Part shown: piece after piece, positions 16,832-25,542 of the stretch
How positions within the stretch are numbered: position 1 is the stretch's first letter
How the letters are laid out: each line of letters begins with the position of its first letter
From: Mesorhizobium kowhaii
GTDB lineage: Bacteria > Pseudomonadota > Alphaproteobacteria > Rhizobiales > Rhizobiaceae
NCBI RefSeq assembly: GCF_003253745.1
Contig: NZ_MZXV01000085.1
Span: 124,001-188,000, forward strand
Reading direction: 5' to 3'
DNA: 64,000 bases
Program-made: the position numbers and the translations under genes
Notes under the pieces: model-generated
What the model was told of the DNA's origin: nothing
The model's database searches: none
Seen by the model: the letters and a program-made list of their open reading frames with translations, nothing else

Positions 16832-17413
16832 TCAGTAATCGTCCTCGTCGACTTCGGCCGGCTCGGGCCTGCGCGCCGGCCGCTCGGACGGATCGCGCCC
16901 GACCTCGTTCTTCAGCGTCGTCAGGTCGATGAAATGGTCGGCCTGGCGGCGCAGATCGTCGCTGATCATCGGCGGTTGCGAGGCCATGGTCGAGACGATC
17001 GACACCTTGCGGCCGCGGCGCTGCAGCGCCTCGACCAGCGTGCGGAAATCGCCGTCGCCGGAAAAGATGACATAGTGGTCGACGACATCGGCGAGTTCCA
17101 GCGCATCGACCGTGAGTTCGATGTCCATATTGCCCTTGATCTTGCGGCGACCGGTCGAGTCGGTAAATTCCTTGGCCGGCTTGGTGACCACCTTGAAGCC
17201 GTTGTAATCGAGCCAGTCGATCAGTGGACGGATCGAGGAGTATTCCTGATCCTCGACCAGTGCGGTGTAGTAGTAAGCGCGCAGCAGATAGCCACGCTTC
17301 TGGAAGCTCGACAGAAGCTTGCGATAGTCGATGTCGAAGCCGAGCGCGCGCGACGTCGCGTAGAGATTGGCGCCGTCGATGAATAGGGCGATTTTTTCAC
17401 GAGGGTCGAACAT
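16832..17413 (-). CDS. NYN-domain (LabA/DUF88) putative ribonuclease
   Basis: A 193-residue PIN-like NYN protein. IALFIDGANLYATSR, KGNMDIELTVDAL and VIFSGDGDFRTLVEALQ supply the acidic metal-binding residues (Asp13, the MDIE Asp and the SGDGD Asps). Proteins of this class are thought to cut RNA; the cellular target is unknown. The tail PSERPARRPEPAEVDEDDY is low complexity and probably disordered. I chose the ATG at 17413 because conserved sequence begins there. Divergent from rpoZ; the 326-bp gap 17414-17739 shows no gene. Confidence 0.9.
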   Translation of the reverse strand: MFDPREKIALFIDGANLYATSRALGFDIDYRKLLSSFQKRGYLLRAYYYTALVEDQEYSSIRPLIDWLDYNGFKVVTKPAKEFTDSTGRRKIKGNMDIELTVDALELADVVDHYVIFSGDGDFRTLVEALQRRGRKVSIVSTMASQPPMISDDLRRQADHFIDLTTLKNEVGRDPSERPARRPEPAEVDEDDY

Positions 17414-17739
17414 GGAAAATAGTCCTTTTCGAAATAAACGGCCGTCTAACGAAATGCGATAGCGACTATCGGTCAGGCTCATAATAAACCGGCTGACCTT
17501 CGCGCCATCCGAGATAACGCCAGTTTCGCGGCAATCCAAGGGCGGTTGCCGCACTGCAAGCAATTGTGATCGAGGCGCCGAACCCATGAATGCAGCCTGG
17601 TTTTGCCAAATCGGGTGTTTAAACGAGGGATTGAGCGCCCTGCGACCCCGCCATTGCCATGATGCTTGTATTTTGGCGGCGTTCGGGTTAAGGACCGCGC
17701 CTGATTTCCATCAAATCCATCGCATGAAAGGGGCAATCC
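17414..17739. other. Non-coding gap between NYN gene and rpoZ
   Basis: 326 bp separating two divergent genes. I see no open frame with a family match, no tRNA and no palindromic element here. It should contain the promoters of both genes; AAAGG at 17726 is the rpoZ ribosome site region. Confidence 0.6.
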
Positions 17740-18141
17740 ATGGCCCGCGTAACCGTTGAAGATTGCATCGACAAGGTCGACAACCGCTTCGAGCTGGTGC
17801 TCCTTGCCGGCCATCGCGCCCGCCAGATCAGCCAGGGCGCGCCGATCACTGTGCCGCGTGACAACGACAAGAACCCGGTCGTGGCGCTGCGCGAGATCGC
17901 CGACGAGACACTGTCGCCCGACGATCTCAAGGAAGACCTGATCCACTCGCTGCAGAAGCACGTCGAGGTCGACGAGCCCGAAGCCGATGGCGAGGCGATT
18001 GCCGACCAGACCAGCGGCGCCGTCGCGGCCAGCGATGCCGATGACACCGAGGAGAACATCACCTTCGACCGGATGACCGAGGAAGATCTCCTCGCCGGCA
18101 TCGAGGGCCTGGTGCCCCCGGAAAAGAGCGACGACTACTAA
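17740..18141 (+). CDS. rpoZ: DNA-directed RNA polymerase omega subunit
   Basis: A 133-residue omega subunit that helps fold the beta' subunit of RNA polymerase. MARVTVEDCIDKVDNRFELV and AGHRARQI are the family core, followed by PRDNDKNPVVALREIAD. The extended acidic C-terminal tail (EADGEAIADQ, EENITFD) is common in Rhizobiales. It precedes the rsh gene by ~130 bp, the classic rpoZ-spoT order. Confidence 0.97.
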   Translation: MARVTVEDCIDKVDNRFELVLLAGHRARQISQGAPITVPRDNDKNPVVALREIADETLSPDDLKEDLIHSLQKHVEVDEPEADGEAIADQTSGAVAASDADDTEENITFDRMTEEDLLAGIEGLVPPEKSDDY

Positions 18142-18272
18142 GCGAACCTCTGTTGCGGAGGTCGCTGGAATAATCTTCCGCACTTCCGTATCGGCAGTTT
18201 CGTGGCTATCTATGACATGCGCCGTACAGCAGTGCGGCGCATGATTCATTTCACCGCTGCGAGATCCCGCCC

Positions 18273-20501
18273 ATGATGCGTCAGTATGAGCTTGTCGAGC
18301 GCGTCCAGCGCTACAAGCCTGACGTCAACGAGGCGTTGCTCAACAAGGCCTATGTCTATGCCATGCAGAAGCATGGCCACCAGAAGCGCGCTTCCGGCGA
18401 CCCCTATTTCTCGCATCCGCTCGAAGTCGCCGCCATCCTCACCGAAATGCATATGGACGAGGCGACGATCGCGGTCGCCCTGCTGCACGACACCATCGAG
18501 GACACCACGGCGACGCGGGCCGAGATCGATGAGCTGTTCGGGCCCGAAATGGGCAAGCTGGTCGAGGGGCTGACCAAGCTCAAGAAGCTCGACCTCGTGT
18601 CGAAGAAGGCCGAGCAGGCGGAAAACCTGCGCAAGCTTCTGCTGGCGATTTCAGAAGACGTCCGCGTGCTTCTGGTCAAGCTCGCCGACCGTCTGCACAA
18701 CATGCGCACCCTCGACCACATGCCGGAGGCCAAGCGCCTGCGCATCGCCGAGGAGACGATGGACATCTATGCGCCGCTGGCCGGGCGCATGGGCATGCAA
18801 GGCATGCGCGAGGAGCTGGAGGAAATCGCCTTCCGCTACATCAATCCGGAGGCCTATCGCGCCGTCACCGCCCGGCTCGCCGAAATCTTCGAGCGCAACA
18901 AGGATGTGCTGTCGGAGATCGAGAAGGCGCTGTCCACGCTGTTCGAAAAGCATGCGATCAAGGCTGGCGTGAAAAGCCGCCAGAAGAAGCCGTGGTCGGT
19001 GTTCCGCAAGATGGAGGCCAAGGCGCTGTCCTTCGAGCAGCTGTCCGACATTTTCGGCTTCCGCGTGGTCGTCGATACGGTCGAGGATTGCTACCGGGCG
19101 CTCGGCGCCATCCACACGACATGGTCGATGGTGCCCGGCCGCTTCAAGGATTACATCTCGACGCCGAAGCAGAACGACTACCGGTCGATCCACACCACCA
19201 TTGTCGGGCCGTCGCGCCAGCGCGTCGAGCTGCAGATCCGCACCCACCAGATGAACAAGATCGCCGAATACGGCGTCGCCGCGCATTCGATCTACAAGGA
19301 CACCGGCGGCAAGACCAACGGTGCCGCGCACGCGATCTCGAAAGAGACCAACGCCTATGCCTGGCTGCGGCGCACCATCGAGCAGCTTGCCGAGGGTGAC
19401 AATCCGGAAGACTTTCTCGAAAACACCAAGCTGGAACTGTTCCAGGACCAGGTGTTCTGCTTCACCCCGAAAGGCATGCTGATTGCGCTGCCACGCGGTG
19501 CTACGCCCATCGACTTTGCCTATGCGGTGCACACCGATGTCGGCGACACCTGCGTCGGCGCCAAGGTCAACGGCCGCATCATGCCGCTGATGACGGAACT
19601 GAAGAACGGCGACGAGGTCGAGATCATCCGCTCCAAGGCGCAGGTACCGCCGGCGGCGTGGGAATCGGTCGTCGTCACCGGCAAGGCGCGCTCGGCCATC
19701 CGCCGCGCCACCAAGAATGCCATCCGCAAGCAGTATTCGGGTCTCGGCATTCGCATCCTGGAACGCGCCTTCGAACGCGCCGGCAAGACCTTCACCAAGG
19801 AGAGCCTGAAGCAGGTGCTGCACCGGCTGGCACGCAAGGACATCGAGGACGTGCTGGCCTCGGTCGGCCGTGGCGAGCTCGCCTCCACCGATGTCATGAA
19901 GGCGGTATTCCCCGACTACAAGGACGAGCGCGTCACCACCGCCGCGCCCAAGCAGCGCGAGGAGGGCTGGTCGAAAATCCGCAACGCCGCCGGCATGCTG
20001 TTCCAGATTCCGGGCCGCGCCGCGCGCAAGGACAAGGACCAGCCGCGCGATGGCGCCGTACCGATCCGCGGCGTGCGTGGCGACCTGCCGGTGCGTTTTG
20101 CGCCGGAAGGGGCGGTCCCCGGCGACCGCATCGTCGGCATCGTCCAGCCGGGCACCGGCATCACCATCTATCCGATCCAGTCGCCGGCGCTGCAGGCCTT
20201 CGACGACCAGCCCGAACGCTGGATCGACGTGCGCTGGGACATTGACGAGCGCACCAAGGAACGGTTTCCGGCGCGCGTCTCGGTCACCGCCATCAATGCG
20301 CCGGGTTCGCTCGCCGATATCGCCCAGGTCGTTGCGTCGAACGACGCCAACATCCATACGCTGTCGATGGTGCGCACCGCGCCCGACTTCACCGAAATGC
20401 TGATCGATCTCGAAGTCTGGGATCTGAAGCACCTCAACCGGCTGCTGTCGCAGCTCAAGGACAATTCGAGCGTCAGCGATGCAAGGCGTGTGAACGGCTG
20501 A
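18273..20501 (+). CDS. rsh: Bifunctional (p)ppGpp synthetase/hydrolase Rsh
   Basis: A 742-residue long RelA/SpoT homologue, the sole alarmone enzyme in most alphaproteobacteria. The HD hydrolase domain (to ~200) is intact: RASGDPYFSHPLEVA and LLHDTIEDT with His72-Asp73. The synthetase domain has RFKDYISTPKQNDYRSIH. A TGS domain follows (FTPKGMLIALPRGATPIDFA), then a zinc-finger/helical region and an ACT domain at the C terminus (VTAINAPGSLADIAQVVA). Both activities therefore look retained. The last base of its stop codon is the first base of a palindromic element that fills the gap to pyrE. Confidence 0.97.
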   Translation: MMRQYELVERVQRYKPDVNEALLNKAYVYAMQKHGHQKRASGDPYFSHPLEVAAILTEMHMDEATIAVALLHDTIEDTTATRAEIDELFGPEMGKLVEGLTKLKKLDLVSKKAEQAENLRKLLLAISEDVRVLLVKLADRLHNMRTLDHMPEAKRLRIAEETMDIYAPLAGRMGMQGMREELEEIAFRYINPEAYRAVTARLAEIFERNKDVLSEIEKALSTLFEKHAIKAGVKSRQKKPWSVFRKMEAKALSFEQLSDIFGFRVVVDTVEDCYRALGAIHTTWSMVPGRFKDYISTPKQNDYRSIHTTIVGPSRQRVELQIRTHQMNKIAEYGVAAHSIYKDTGGKTNGAAHAISKETNAYAWLRRTIEQLAEGDNPEDFLENTKLELFQDQVFCFTPKGMLIALPRGATPIDFAYAVHTDVGDTCVGAKVNGRIMPLMTELKNGDEVEIIRSKAQVPPAAWESVVVTGKARSAIRRATKNAIRKQYSGLGIRILERAFERAGKTFTKESLKQVLHRLARKDIEDVLASVGRGELASTDVMKAVFPDYKDERVTTAAPKQREEGWSKIRNAAGMLFQIPGRAARKDKDQPRDGAVPIRGVRGDLPVRFAPEGAVPGDRIVGIVQPGTGITIYPIQSPALQAFDDQPERWIDVRWDIDERTKERFPARVSVTAINAPGSLADIAQVVASNDANIHTLSMVRTAPDFTEMLIDLEVWDLKHLNRLLSQLKDNSSVSDARRVNG

Positions 20502-20650
20502 TGCATGTCGCCCAAAAGTGGCCCCGGTTTTGGGGCAACGACATGCATAAAAACAAAGACTAAAGCGCGTCGCCTGAATCCGTTTCAACGCGACGCGCTT
20601 TAGACCATGATCCCGAAAAGCGGGAACCGGTTTTCGGAAAAGATCATGGT
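20501..20650. repeat. Three palindromic elements tiled between rsh and pyrE
   Basis: Element 1 (20501-20548) has arms ATGCATGTCG/CGACATGCAT. Element 2 (20561-20602) has perfect 12-bp arms TAAAGCGCGTCG/CGACGCGCTTTA. Element 3 (20604-20650) has arms ACCATGATC/GATCATGGT around AAAAGCGGGAACCGGTTTTC. Together they occupy nearly the whole 168-bp gap, ending 19 bp before the pyrE ATG. Confidence 0.85.
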
Positions 20651-20669
20651 TAATCAATAAGAGGCAGAA

Positions 20670-21248
20670 ATGAACACCGATGAAGTGCTGGGGATTTTCC
20701 GCGAGGCGGGTGCTGTTCTCGAAGGGCATTTCATTTTGACATCGGGCCTGAGAAGCCCGGTCTTCCTGCAGAAGGCACGTGTGTTCATGCATGCCGACAA
20801 GACCGAGCGGCTGTGCAAGGCGCTGGCCGAGAAGATCCGAGCGGCGGTGCCGGGCAAGATCGACTACGTCGTCGGTCCGGCGATCGGCGGGCTGATCCCG
20901 GCTTACGAGACCTCGCGCCATCTCGGCGTGCCGGCAATCTGGGTCGAGCGGGAAGGGGGCGAGTTCCGCCTGCGCCGCTTCGAGATCGCCAGGGGCGCGC
21001 GCGTCGTCATCGTCGAGGACATCGTCACCACCGGCCTGTCGATCCGCGAGACCATCGAGTGCCTGCGCGAGCTTGGCGCCGAAGTGGTTGCCGCAGCCTG
21101 CATCATCGACCGTTCGGCCGGCAAGACCCATGTCGGCGTGCCGCTGATCGCGCTCGCCGAATATGAGGTTCCGGCCTACCCGGCCGACCGGCTGCCGCCG
21201 GAGCTGGCCGCCATACCGGCGGTCAAGCCCGGCAGCCGTAATATCTGA
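20670..21248 (+). CDS. pyrE: Orotate phosphoribosyltransferase
   Basis: A 192-residue enzyme making orotidine 5'-phosphate from orotate and PRPP in pyrimidine synthesis. HFILTSGLRSPVFLQKA and the PRPP loop RVVIVEDIVTTGLSI are diagnostic. RBS AAGAGGC lies before the ATG. Any promoter must lie within or beyond the palindromic cluster upstream, so read-through from rsh is likely. The dihydroorotase for the previous pathway branch is elsewhere in this window (43034). Confidence 0.96.
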   Translation: MNTDEVLGIFREAGAVLEGHFILTSGLRSPVFLQKARVFMHADKTERLCKALAEKIRAAVPGKIDYVVGPAIGGLIPAYETSRHLGVPAIWVEREGGEFRLRRFEIARGARVVIVEDIVTTGLSIRETIECLRELGAEVVAAACIIDRSAGKTHVGVPLIALAEYEVPAYPADRLPPELAAIPAVKPGSRNI

Positions 21249-21251
21249 CCC

Positions 21252-21300
21252 ATGCGTGTCGCCCAAAAGTGTGCAGCGGTTTTGGGACAACGACATGCAT
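21252..21300. repeat. Palindromic element, ATGCATGTCG type (imperfect)
   Basis: ATGCGTGTCG at 21252 pairs with CGACATGCAT at 21291-21300 with one mismatch; the core reads CCCAAAAGTGTGCAGCGGTT. It sits 3 bp after the pyrE stop and overlaps an ATG at 21295 that could be mistaken for the start of the next gene. Confidence 0.8.
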
Positions 21301-21315
21301 GAAAACAAATTGGCG

Positions 21316-21696
21316 ATGATCGCCGGCATCGATCATTTCGTGCTGACGGTCGCTTCGCTGGAAGTGACCTGCGCCTTTTACAAGCGCGTGCTGGGTTTTG
21401 AACGCATCGATGCGCCGGGCCGGCCGACGGCGCTGGCTTTCGGCACCCAGAAGATCAATGTGCACGAGGTTCGCCGCACCTTCGAGCCGAAGGCGAAGTC
21501 GCCGACGCCCGGTTCGGGCGACTTCTGCCTGATCACCGAGCGGCCGCTGGGCGAAGTCAGCACCCGTCTCGCGGCCAATGGCGTAGTGGTGGAACTCGGT
21601 CCGGTCGAACGCGTCGGGGCGCGAGGTCCGATGATGTCGGTCTATTTCCGCGACCCGGACGGCAATCTGGTCGAGGTCAGCGAATATTTGCCGTAA
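21316..21696 (+). CDS. VOC-family (glyoxalase/bleomycin resistance-like) protein
   Basis: A 126-residue single-domain VOC protein. IAGIDHFVLTVASLEVTCAFY starts the first beta-alpha-beta-beta-beta module with a metal-ligand His, and DPDGNLVEVSEYL ends the second with the usual Glu. Such proteins may be lyases, dioxygenases or antibiotic-binding proteins; nothing here decides. I use the ATG at 21316 since the ATG at 21295 lies in the palindromic element, giving MHENKLA as a dubious extension. Confidence 0.85.
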   Translation: MIAGIDHFVLTVASLEVTCAFYKRVLGFERIDAPGRPTALAFGTQKINVHEVRRTFEPKAKSPTPGSGDFCLITERPLGEVSTRLAANGVVVELGPVERVGARGPMMSVYFRDPDGNLVEVSEYLP

Positions 21697-21956
21697 CCGC
21701 CAGCGCGGCTGCGCCTTTCGGCGATGCGACAATGCCGGTTCCTTAAATTCGCCGCGATTGTCCAATGTTCGAAGCGAGGAATGCCCGCCCCAAAAGGGCG
21801 GCAACAAACGCGCGCCGCACAGGCGGTTTGGTTGTTTTTCTGCCGGCGCGTCGTTACATCAAGGTTGAGATTGCCATTGGGCGATCGTCAAGCGCAAGAT
21901 GGTGCTGTTACGCCCGGCCGAAAATGCCGGCGCGAGAGCTGTGGAACGGGTATAGA

Positions 21957-22556
21957 GTGCTTTTTCGACGCCGCAAGCCTGATGGCCTTTTCGAGCGGGT
22001 GCGTACCTATCTGTGGCCGCGCCGCTCGTTTTCACGCTCGCTTCAGTATTTCTCCAAGCGCATCCTGCGGCTGAAGGCCACACCACACGCCGTGGCGGCC
22101 GGTGTCGCCGCCGGCGTCTTCGCTTCGTTCTTTCCCGTGGGCTTTCATTTCGCCATCGCCGCGATCCTGTGCTGGGTGATTGCCGGCAATCTGGTGGCGG
22201 CGGCCCTCGCCGCGGTTTTTTTCGGCAACCCGCTGACCTTTCCGCTGCTGTGGGGCGCCTCCTGGGAAACCGGTAAGCTGATCCTGCACGATCGGCTGCC
22301 TGCGCATGGCCCGCCGGCGCATCTGGGCGAGATGCTGCACAAGCTTTCCTTCGCGCAATTGTGGAAACCCGTGCTTGAGCCGATGCTGATTGGCGCGGTG
22401 CCGCTCGGGCTGGTCTTTGGGCTCCTGTTCTACGCCCTCACGCGCTGGGGCATGAACGCGTTCCGCGAACAGCGGCGCAAGCGCCTGGCCGAGCGCGCAA
22501 GCCGGCATGCGCAAGCGTCTCATCCCGGCGGAAGCATCGGTTCCACCGCACGATGA
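21957..22556 (+). CDS. DUF2062 membrane protein
   Basis: A DUF2062 protein of 199 residues, taken from the GTG at 21957 because the family N terminus is typically MLFRRRKP and no match is seen before it; ATG codons at 21924 and 21765 are alternatives. The basic N terminus (TYLWPRRSFSRSLQYFSKRI) is followed by two or three membrane segments, including GVFASFFPVGFHFAIAAIL and LVAAALAAVFFGNPLTFPLL, and another near PLGLVFGLLFYAL. Function is unknown. It overlaps acpS by the ATGA at 22553-22556, so the two are translationally coupled. The 260-bp leader 21697-21956 shows no other gene. Confidence 0.8.
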   Translation: MLFRRRKPDGLFERVRTYLWPRRSFSRSLQYFSKRILRLKATPHAVAAGVAAGVFASFFPVGFHFAIAAILCWVIAGNLVAAALAAVFFGNPLTFPLLWGASWETGKLILHDRLPAHGPPAHLGEMLHKLSFAQLWKPVLEPMLIGAVPLGLVFGLLFYALTRWGMNAFREQRRKRLAERASRHAQASHPGGSIGSTAR

Positions 22557-22966
22557 TCATCGGCATCGGCAGCGACCTGATCGATATCAGACGCATCGAA
22601 AAGTCGCTGGAGCGTCACGGCCAGCGCTTCATCCAGAGAATCTATACTGAGGTCGAGCAGGCCCGCTCCGAGAACCGCCGGGCGCGTGCGGCGTCCTACG
22701 CCAAGCGCTTCGCCGCCAAGGAAGCCTGCGCCAAGGCGCTGGGTACGGGTCTCGCGCAGGGCGTGTTCTGGCGCGACATGGGTGTCGTCAACCTGCCCAG
22801 CGGCGCGCCGACCATGGCGCTGACTGGAGGGGCACAGGCGCGGCTGGACAAAATCCTGCCAAAGGGTCATCGAGCGGCAATCCACCTTACCATCACCGAT
22901 GATTTCCCGCTCGCTCAAGCCTTTGTGATCATCGAGGCGTTGCCCGTCGAAGAAGCGCCACATTGA
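22553..22966 (+). CDS. acpS: Holo-[acyl-carrier-protein] synthase
   Basis: A 137-residue phosphopantetheinyl transferase that activates ACP for fatty acid synthesis. IIGIGSDLIDIRRIEKSLERH holds the Mg-binding Asp8, and YAKRFAAKEACAKALGTG contains the Glu ligand and CoA-binding Lys. Length is standard. It begins inside the last codons of the DUF2062 gene and leads into lepB-rnc-era, the conserved alphaproteobacterial run. Confidence 0.96.
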   Translation: MIIGIGSDLIDIRRIEKSLERHGQRFIQRIYTEVEQARSENRRARAASYAKRFAAKEACAKALGTGLAQGVFWRDMGVVNLPSGAPTMALTGGAQARLDKILPKGHRAAIHLTITDDFPLAQAFVIIEALPVEEAPH

Positions 22967-23043
22967 TTGCATCAGAGGACCGGCATGACGTTGCCCAGCG
23001 CGCGCCGAGACTCTATACCATCCAACGCACAATCGAGGACGAC

Positions 23044-23793
23044 ATGAGCGTGGTTGAAAAATCTGAGAAGAAATCCGGCGGCCTTGGCGAGACCGTCAGC
23101 GTCATCGTGCAGGCGCTTTTGCTCGCCCTGGTCATCCGCACGCTGTTGTTCCAGCCTTTTTCGATCCCGTCGGGATCTATGCGGCCGACGCTTCTGGAAG
23201 GCGACTATCTGTTCGTCACCAAATGGTCCTACGGCTATTCCCGTTACTCGCTGCCTTTCGGCCCCGATATCTTTTCGGGCCGCATCTGGGGCTCCGAGCC
23301 CAAGCGCGGCGACGTGGTGGTGTTCAAGTTCCCGCCTGACCCGTCTGTCGACTACATCAAGCGCGTGGTCGGCCTGCCGGGCGACAAGATCCAGGTCAAG
23401 GACGGCCAGCTGTTCATCAACGATGTCGGCGTGCCGCGCGTGAAAACCGGCCAGATCGACAATCCCGACATCACCGAAGAGCCTCAGCCGATCGACGTCT
23501 ACCGGGAAACGCTGCCCAACGGCGTCAGCTATGACACGCTGGACATCTCGCCCAATTCGATCGGCGACAACACCCGCGAATGGAACGTGCCGCCCGGCCA
23601 CTATTTCATGATGGGCGACAACCGTGACAATTCCTCGGACAGCCGCTTCACCGTTGGCTTCGTCCCAGCGGAAAATCTCGTCGGCCGCGCCAATCTTGTT
23701 TTCTTCTCGATCGCCGGCAAAGCGAGCCCGCTCGAAATCTGGAAATGGCCGTCGCTGATGCGTGCTTCGCGCCTGTTCCACTTCGTCAATTGA
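23044..23793 (+). CDS. lepB: Signal peptidase I
   Basis: A 249-residue inner-membrane protease that removes signal peptides. One N-terminal membrane segment (TVSVIVQALLLALVIRTLLF) is followed by the catalytic serine motif PSGSMRPTLLEGD (Ser45) and the general-base lysine motif YIKRVVGLPGD (Lys106); GDNRDNSSDSR is the family box E. ATG at 23044 gives the usual short cytoplasmic N terminus MSVVEKSEKK. The stop overlaps the rnc start (TGATG). Confidence 0.96.
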   Translation: MSVVEKSEKKSGGLGETVSVIVQALLLALVIRTLLFQPFSIPSGSMRPTLLEGDYLFVTKWSYGYSRYSLPFGPDIFSGRIWGSEPKRGDVVVFKFPPDPSVDYIKRVVGLPGDKIQVKDGQLFINDVGVPRVKTGQIDNPDITEEPQPIDVYRETLPNGVSYDTLDISPNSIGDNTREWNVPPGHYFMMGDNRDNSSDSRFTVGFVPAENLVGRANLVFFSIAGKASPLEIWKWPSLMRASRLFHFVN

Positions 23794-24539
23794 TGGCTTT
23801 GAAGCGCCCGACAGGCGAAACACTGGCCGGTGTAGTGAAGGCCAAGACCGGCCATGTCTTCAAGGATATCCGCTTGCTTGAGACCGCATTGACGCACTCC
23901 AGTGCGGTCAAGGCGGCCAGCAACAATCAGCGTCTCGAATTCCTTGGCGACCGTGTGCTTGGGCTTGTCGTCGCCGATATGCTTTTCGAAAAGTTTCCCG
24001 ACGCGCCGGAAGGTGAAATCGCGCCACGCTTCAATGCGCTGGTGGATGCGAAAACATGCTCCGAGATCGGCATCGAAATGCAGTTGGAGGATCTGGTTCG
24101 GGCCGACGCTGCCTTGAAGACGCGCTCGCGTGGCTCGGGTGGAAACTATCTGGCGGATGCGGTCGAAGCCCTGATCGCGGCGGTTTATGTTGACGGTGGC
24201 ATCGACGCCGCGCGGCGCTTCGTCCTGCGTTACTGGGAGCCGCGCTCGCGCTCGGTTGTGGCAAAGCCGCTCAATCCGAAATCCGATTTGCAGGAATGGA
24301 TTGCCAAGACCAGCGACGCGCGCCCCGAATATGTGATCGAAAAACGCGAAGGGCCCGACCACCAGCCGGTTTTCACCGTGTCCTTGCAAGTCAGCGGCTT
24401 TGCGCCTTCTATCGGCACCGGCGGCTCCCGCAGGGCAGCGGAAGAAGCGGCAGCCTCGGCATTTCTTTTGCGCGAAGGCGTCTGGGCCAACGCATCGGCC
24501 CAAAAATCGGAGCCGATTTTTGGAAAGCACGATGCGTAG
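23793..24539 (+). CDS. rnc: Ribonuclease III
   Basis: A 248-residue double-strand RNA endonuclease for rRNA and mRNA processing. The catalytic motif RLEFLGDRVLGLVVAD has Glu49 and Asp53; a second acidic pair lies in YLADAVEALIAAVY. The dsRNA-binding domain covers ~165-235 (PKSDLQEWIAK, GTGGSRRAAEEAAA). Start overlaps the lepB stop by one base. Odd: the last ~16 residues (ASAQKSEPIFGKHDA) are encoded by a perfect hairpin of a palindromic repeat at 24491-24536, so the tail is repeat-derived. Confidence 0.95.
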   Translation: MALKRPTGETLAGVVKAKTGHVFKDIRLLETALTHSSAVKAASNNQRLEFLGDRVLGLVVADMLFEKFPDAPEGEIAPRFNALVDAKTCSEIGIEMQLEDLVRADAALKTRSRGSGGNYLADAVEALIAAVYVDGGIDAARRFVLRYWEPRSRSVVAKPLNPKSDLQEWIAKTSDARPEYVIEKREGPDHQPVFTVSLQVSGFAPSIGTGGSRRAAEEAAASAFLLREGVWANASAQKSEPIFGKHDA

Positions 24540-24592
24540 ATTCAAAGTTTTGGAGCGTCCTTTGCGCGTCCAAGTGGACGCGCGGCGCTCTA
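24491..24592. repeat. Composite palindromic element spanning rnc 3' end
   Basis: First hairpin: CGCATCG at 24491 with CGATGCG at 24530, and inside it CCAAAAATCGG with CCGATTTTTGG (11-bp perfect). Then ATTCAAAGTTTTGGAGCGTCC and a second hairpin GCGCGTCC(AAGT)GGACGCGC at 24564-24583, ending GGCGCTCTAATG. The rnc stop codon (24537-24539) lies between the two hairpins. Confidence 0.8.
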
Positions 24593-24608
24593 ATGAAGGG
24601 AGCGCGGC

Positions 24609-25541
24609 ATGACCGCCACCGAAGATACCTCTCCGGCAACGGAGGCCGCCGCCACGCACTCCGGCTTCGTCGCGCTGATCGGCGCGCCCAATGCGGGCAA
24701 GTCGACACTGGTCAACCAGCTGGTCGGCGCCAAGGTGTCGATCGTCACCCACAAGGTGCAGACGACCAGAGCCATCGTGCGCGGCATCGCCACGCATGAC
24801 AATGCGCAGATCGTCTTCGTCGACACGCCCGGCATCTTCAAACCCAAGCGGCGGCTCGACACGGCAATGGTGACCACCGCCTGGGGCGGCGCCAAGGATG
24901 CCGATATCGTGCTGCTCTTGATCGACGCCGAGCGCGGCATCAGGGGCGATGCCGACGCCATCCTCGAACGGCTGAAGGATGTCCGCCAGCCGATGGTGTT
25001 GATCCTCAACAAGGTCGATCGCGTCAAGCACGAGGCGCTGCTGGCTTTGTCTGCGGCAGCGAACGAAAGGGTGCCGTTCAAGCGCACCTTCATGGTCTCG
25101 GCGCTGACCGGTTCCGGCTGCAAGGACGTGCTCGATTATCTGGCTGAAGCCCTGCCTGCCGGCCCCTGGTATTATCCGGAAGACCAGATTTCGGACTTGC
25201 CGATGCGCCAGCTGGCGGCCGAGATTACCCGCGAAAAGCTCTATCTGCGGCTGCATCAGGAACTGCCCTATTCCTCCCATATCGAGACCGAGAAATGGGA
25301 AGAGAAGCCGGACGGCTCGGTGCGCATCGACCAGACCATCTATGTCGAGCGCGACAGCCAGAAGAAGATCGTCCTCGGCCACAAGGGCGAGACCATCCGC
25401 GCCATCGGCCAGGCGGCGCGCATGGAAATCGCAGGCATCCTCGAACAGAAGGTGCACCTGTTCCTGTTCGTCAAGGTGCGCGAGAACTGGGGCGACGACC
25501 CCGAGCGCTACCGCGAGATGGGGCTTGAGTTTCCGCGCTAG
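24609..25541 (+). CDS. era: GTPase Era
   Basis: A 310-residue GTPase that binds 16S rRNA and helps assemble the small ribosomal subunit. G motifs are clear: GAPNAGKSTL (G1), QTTRA (G2), DTPG (G3), NKVD (G4) and SALTG (G5). The C-terminal KH RNA-binding domain contains the stretch VLGHKGETIRAIGQAARMEI. Its ATG follows the composite repeat element; AAGGGAGCG is the ribosome site. The last gene of the lepB-rnc-era run; recO is ~3 kb further, displaced by a phosphotransferase and porin. Confidence 0.97.
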   Translation: MTATEDTSPATEAAATHSGFVALIGAPNAGKSTLVNQLVGAKVSIVTHKVQTTRAIVRGIATHDNAQIVFVDTPGIFKPKRRLDTAMVTTAWGGAKDADIVLLLIDAERGIRGDADAILERLKDVRQPMVLILNKVDRVKHEALLALSAAANERVPFKRTFMVSALTGSGCKDVLDYLAEALPAGPWYYPEDQISDLPMRQLAAEITREKLYLRLHQELPYSSHIETEKWEEKPDGSVRIDQTIYVERDSQKKIVLGHKGETIRAIGQAARMEIAGILEQKVHLFLFVKVRENWGDDPERYREMGLEFPR

Positions 25542-25542
25542 A

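Noticed and set aside
18141..18165. Hairpin GCGAACCTC/GAGGTCGC after rpoZ as a terminator
   Set aside because: The stem contains a bulge and no T-run follows, so support is too weak to list.
18651..21329. A long minus-strand open frame (~890 codons) opposite rsh and pyrE
   Set aside because: It is antisense to two well-supported genes, has no recognisable domains and a His/Arg/Asp-rich composition typical of antisense frames in high-GC DNA.
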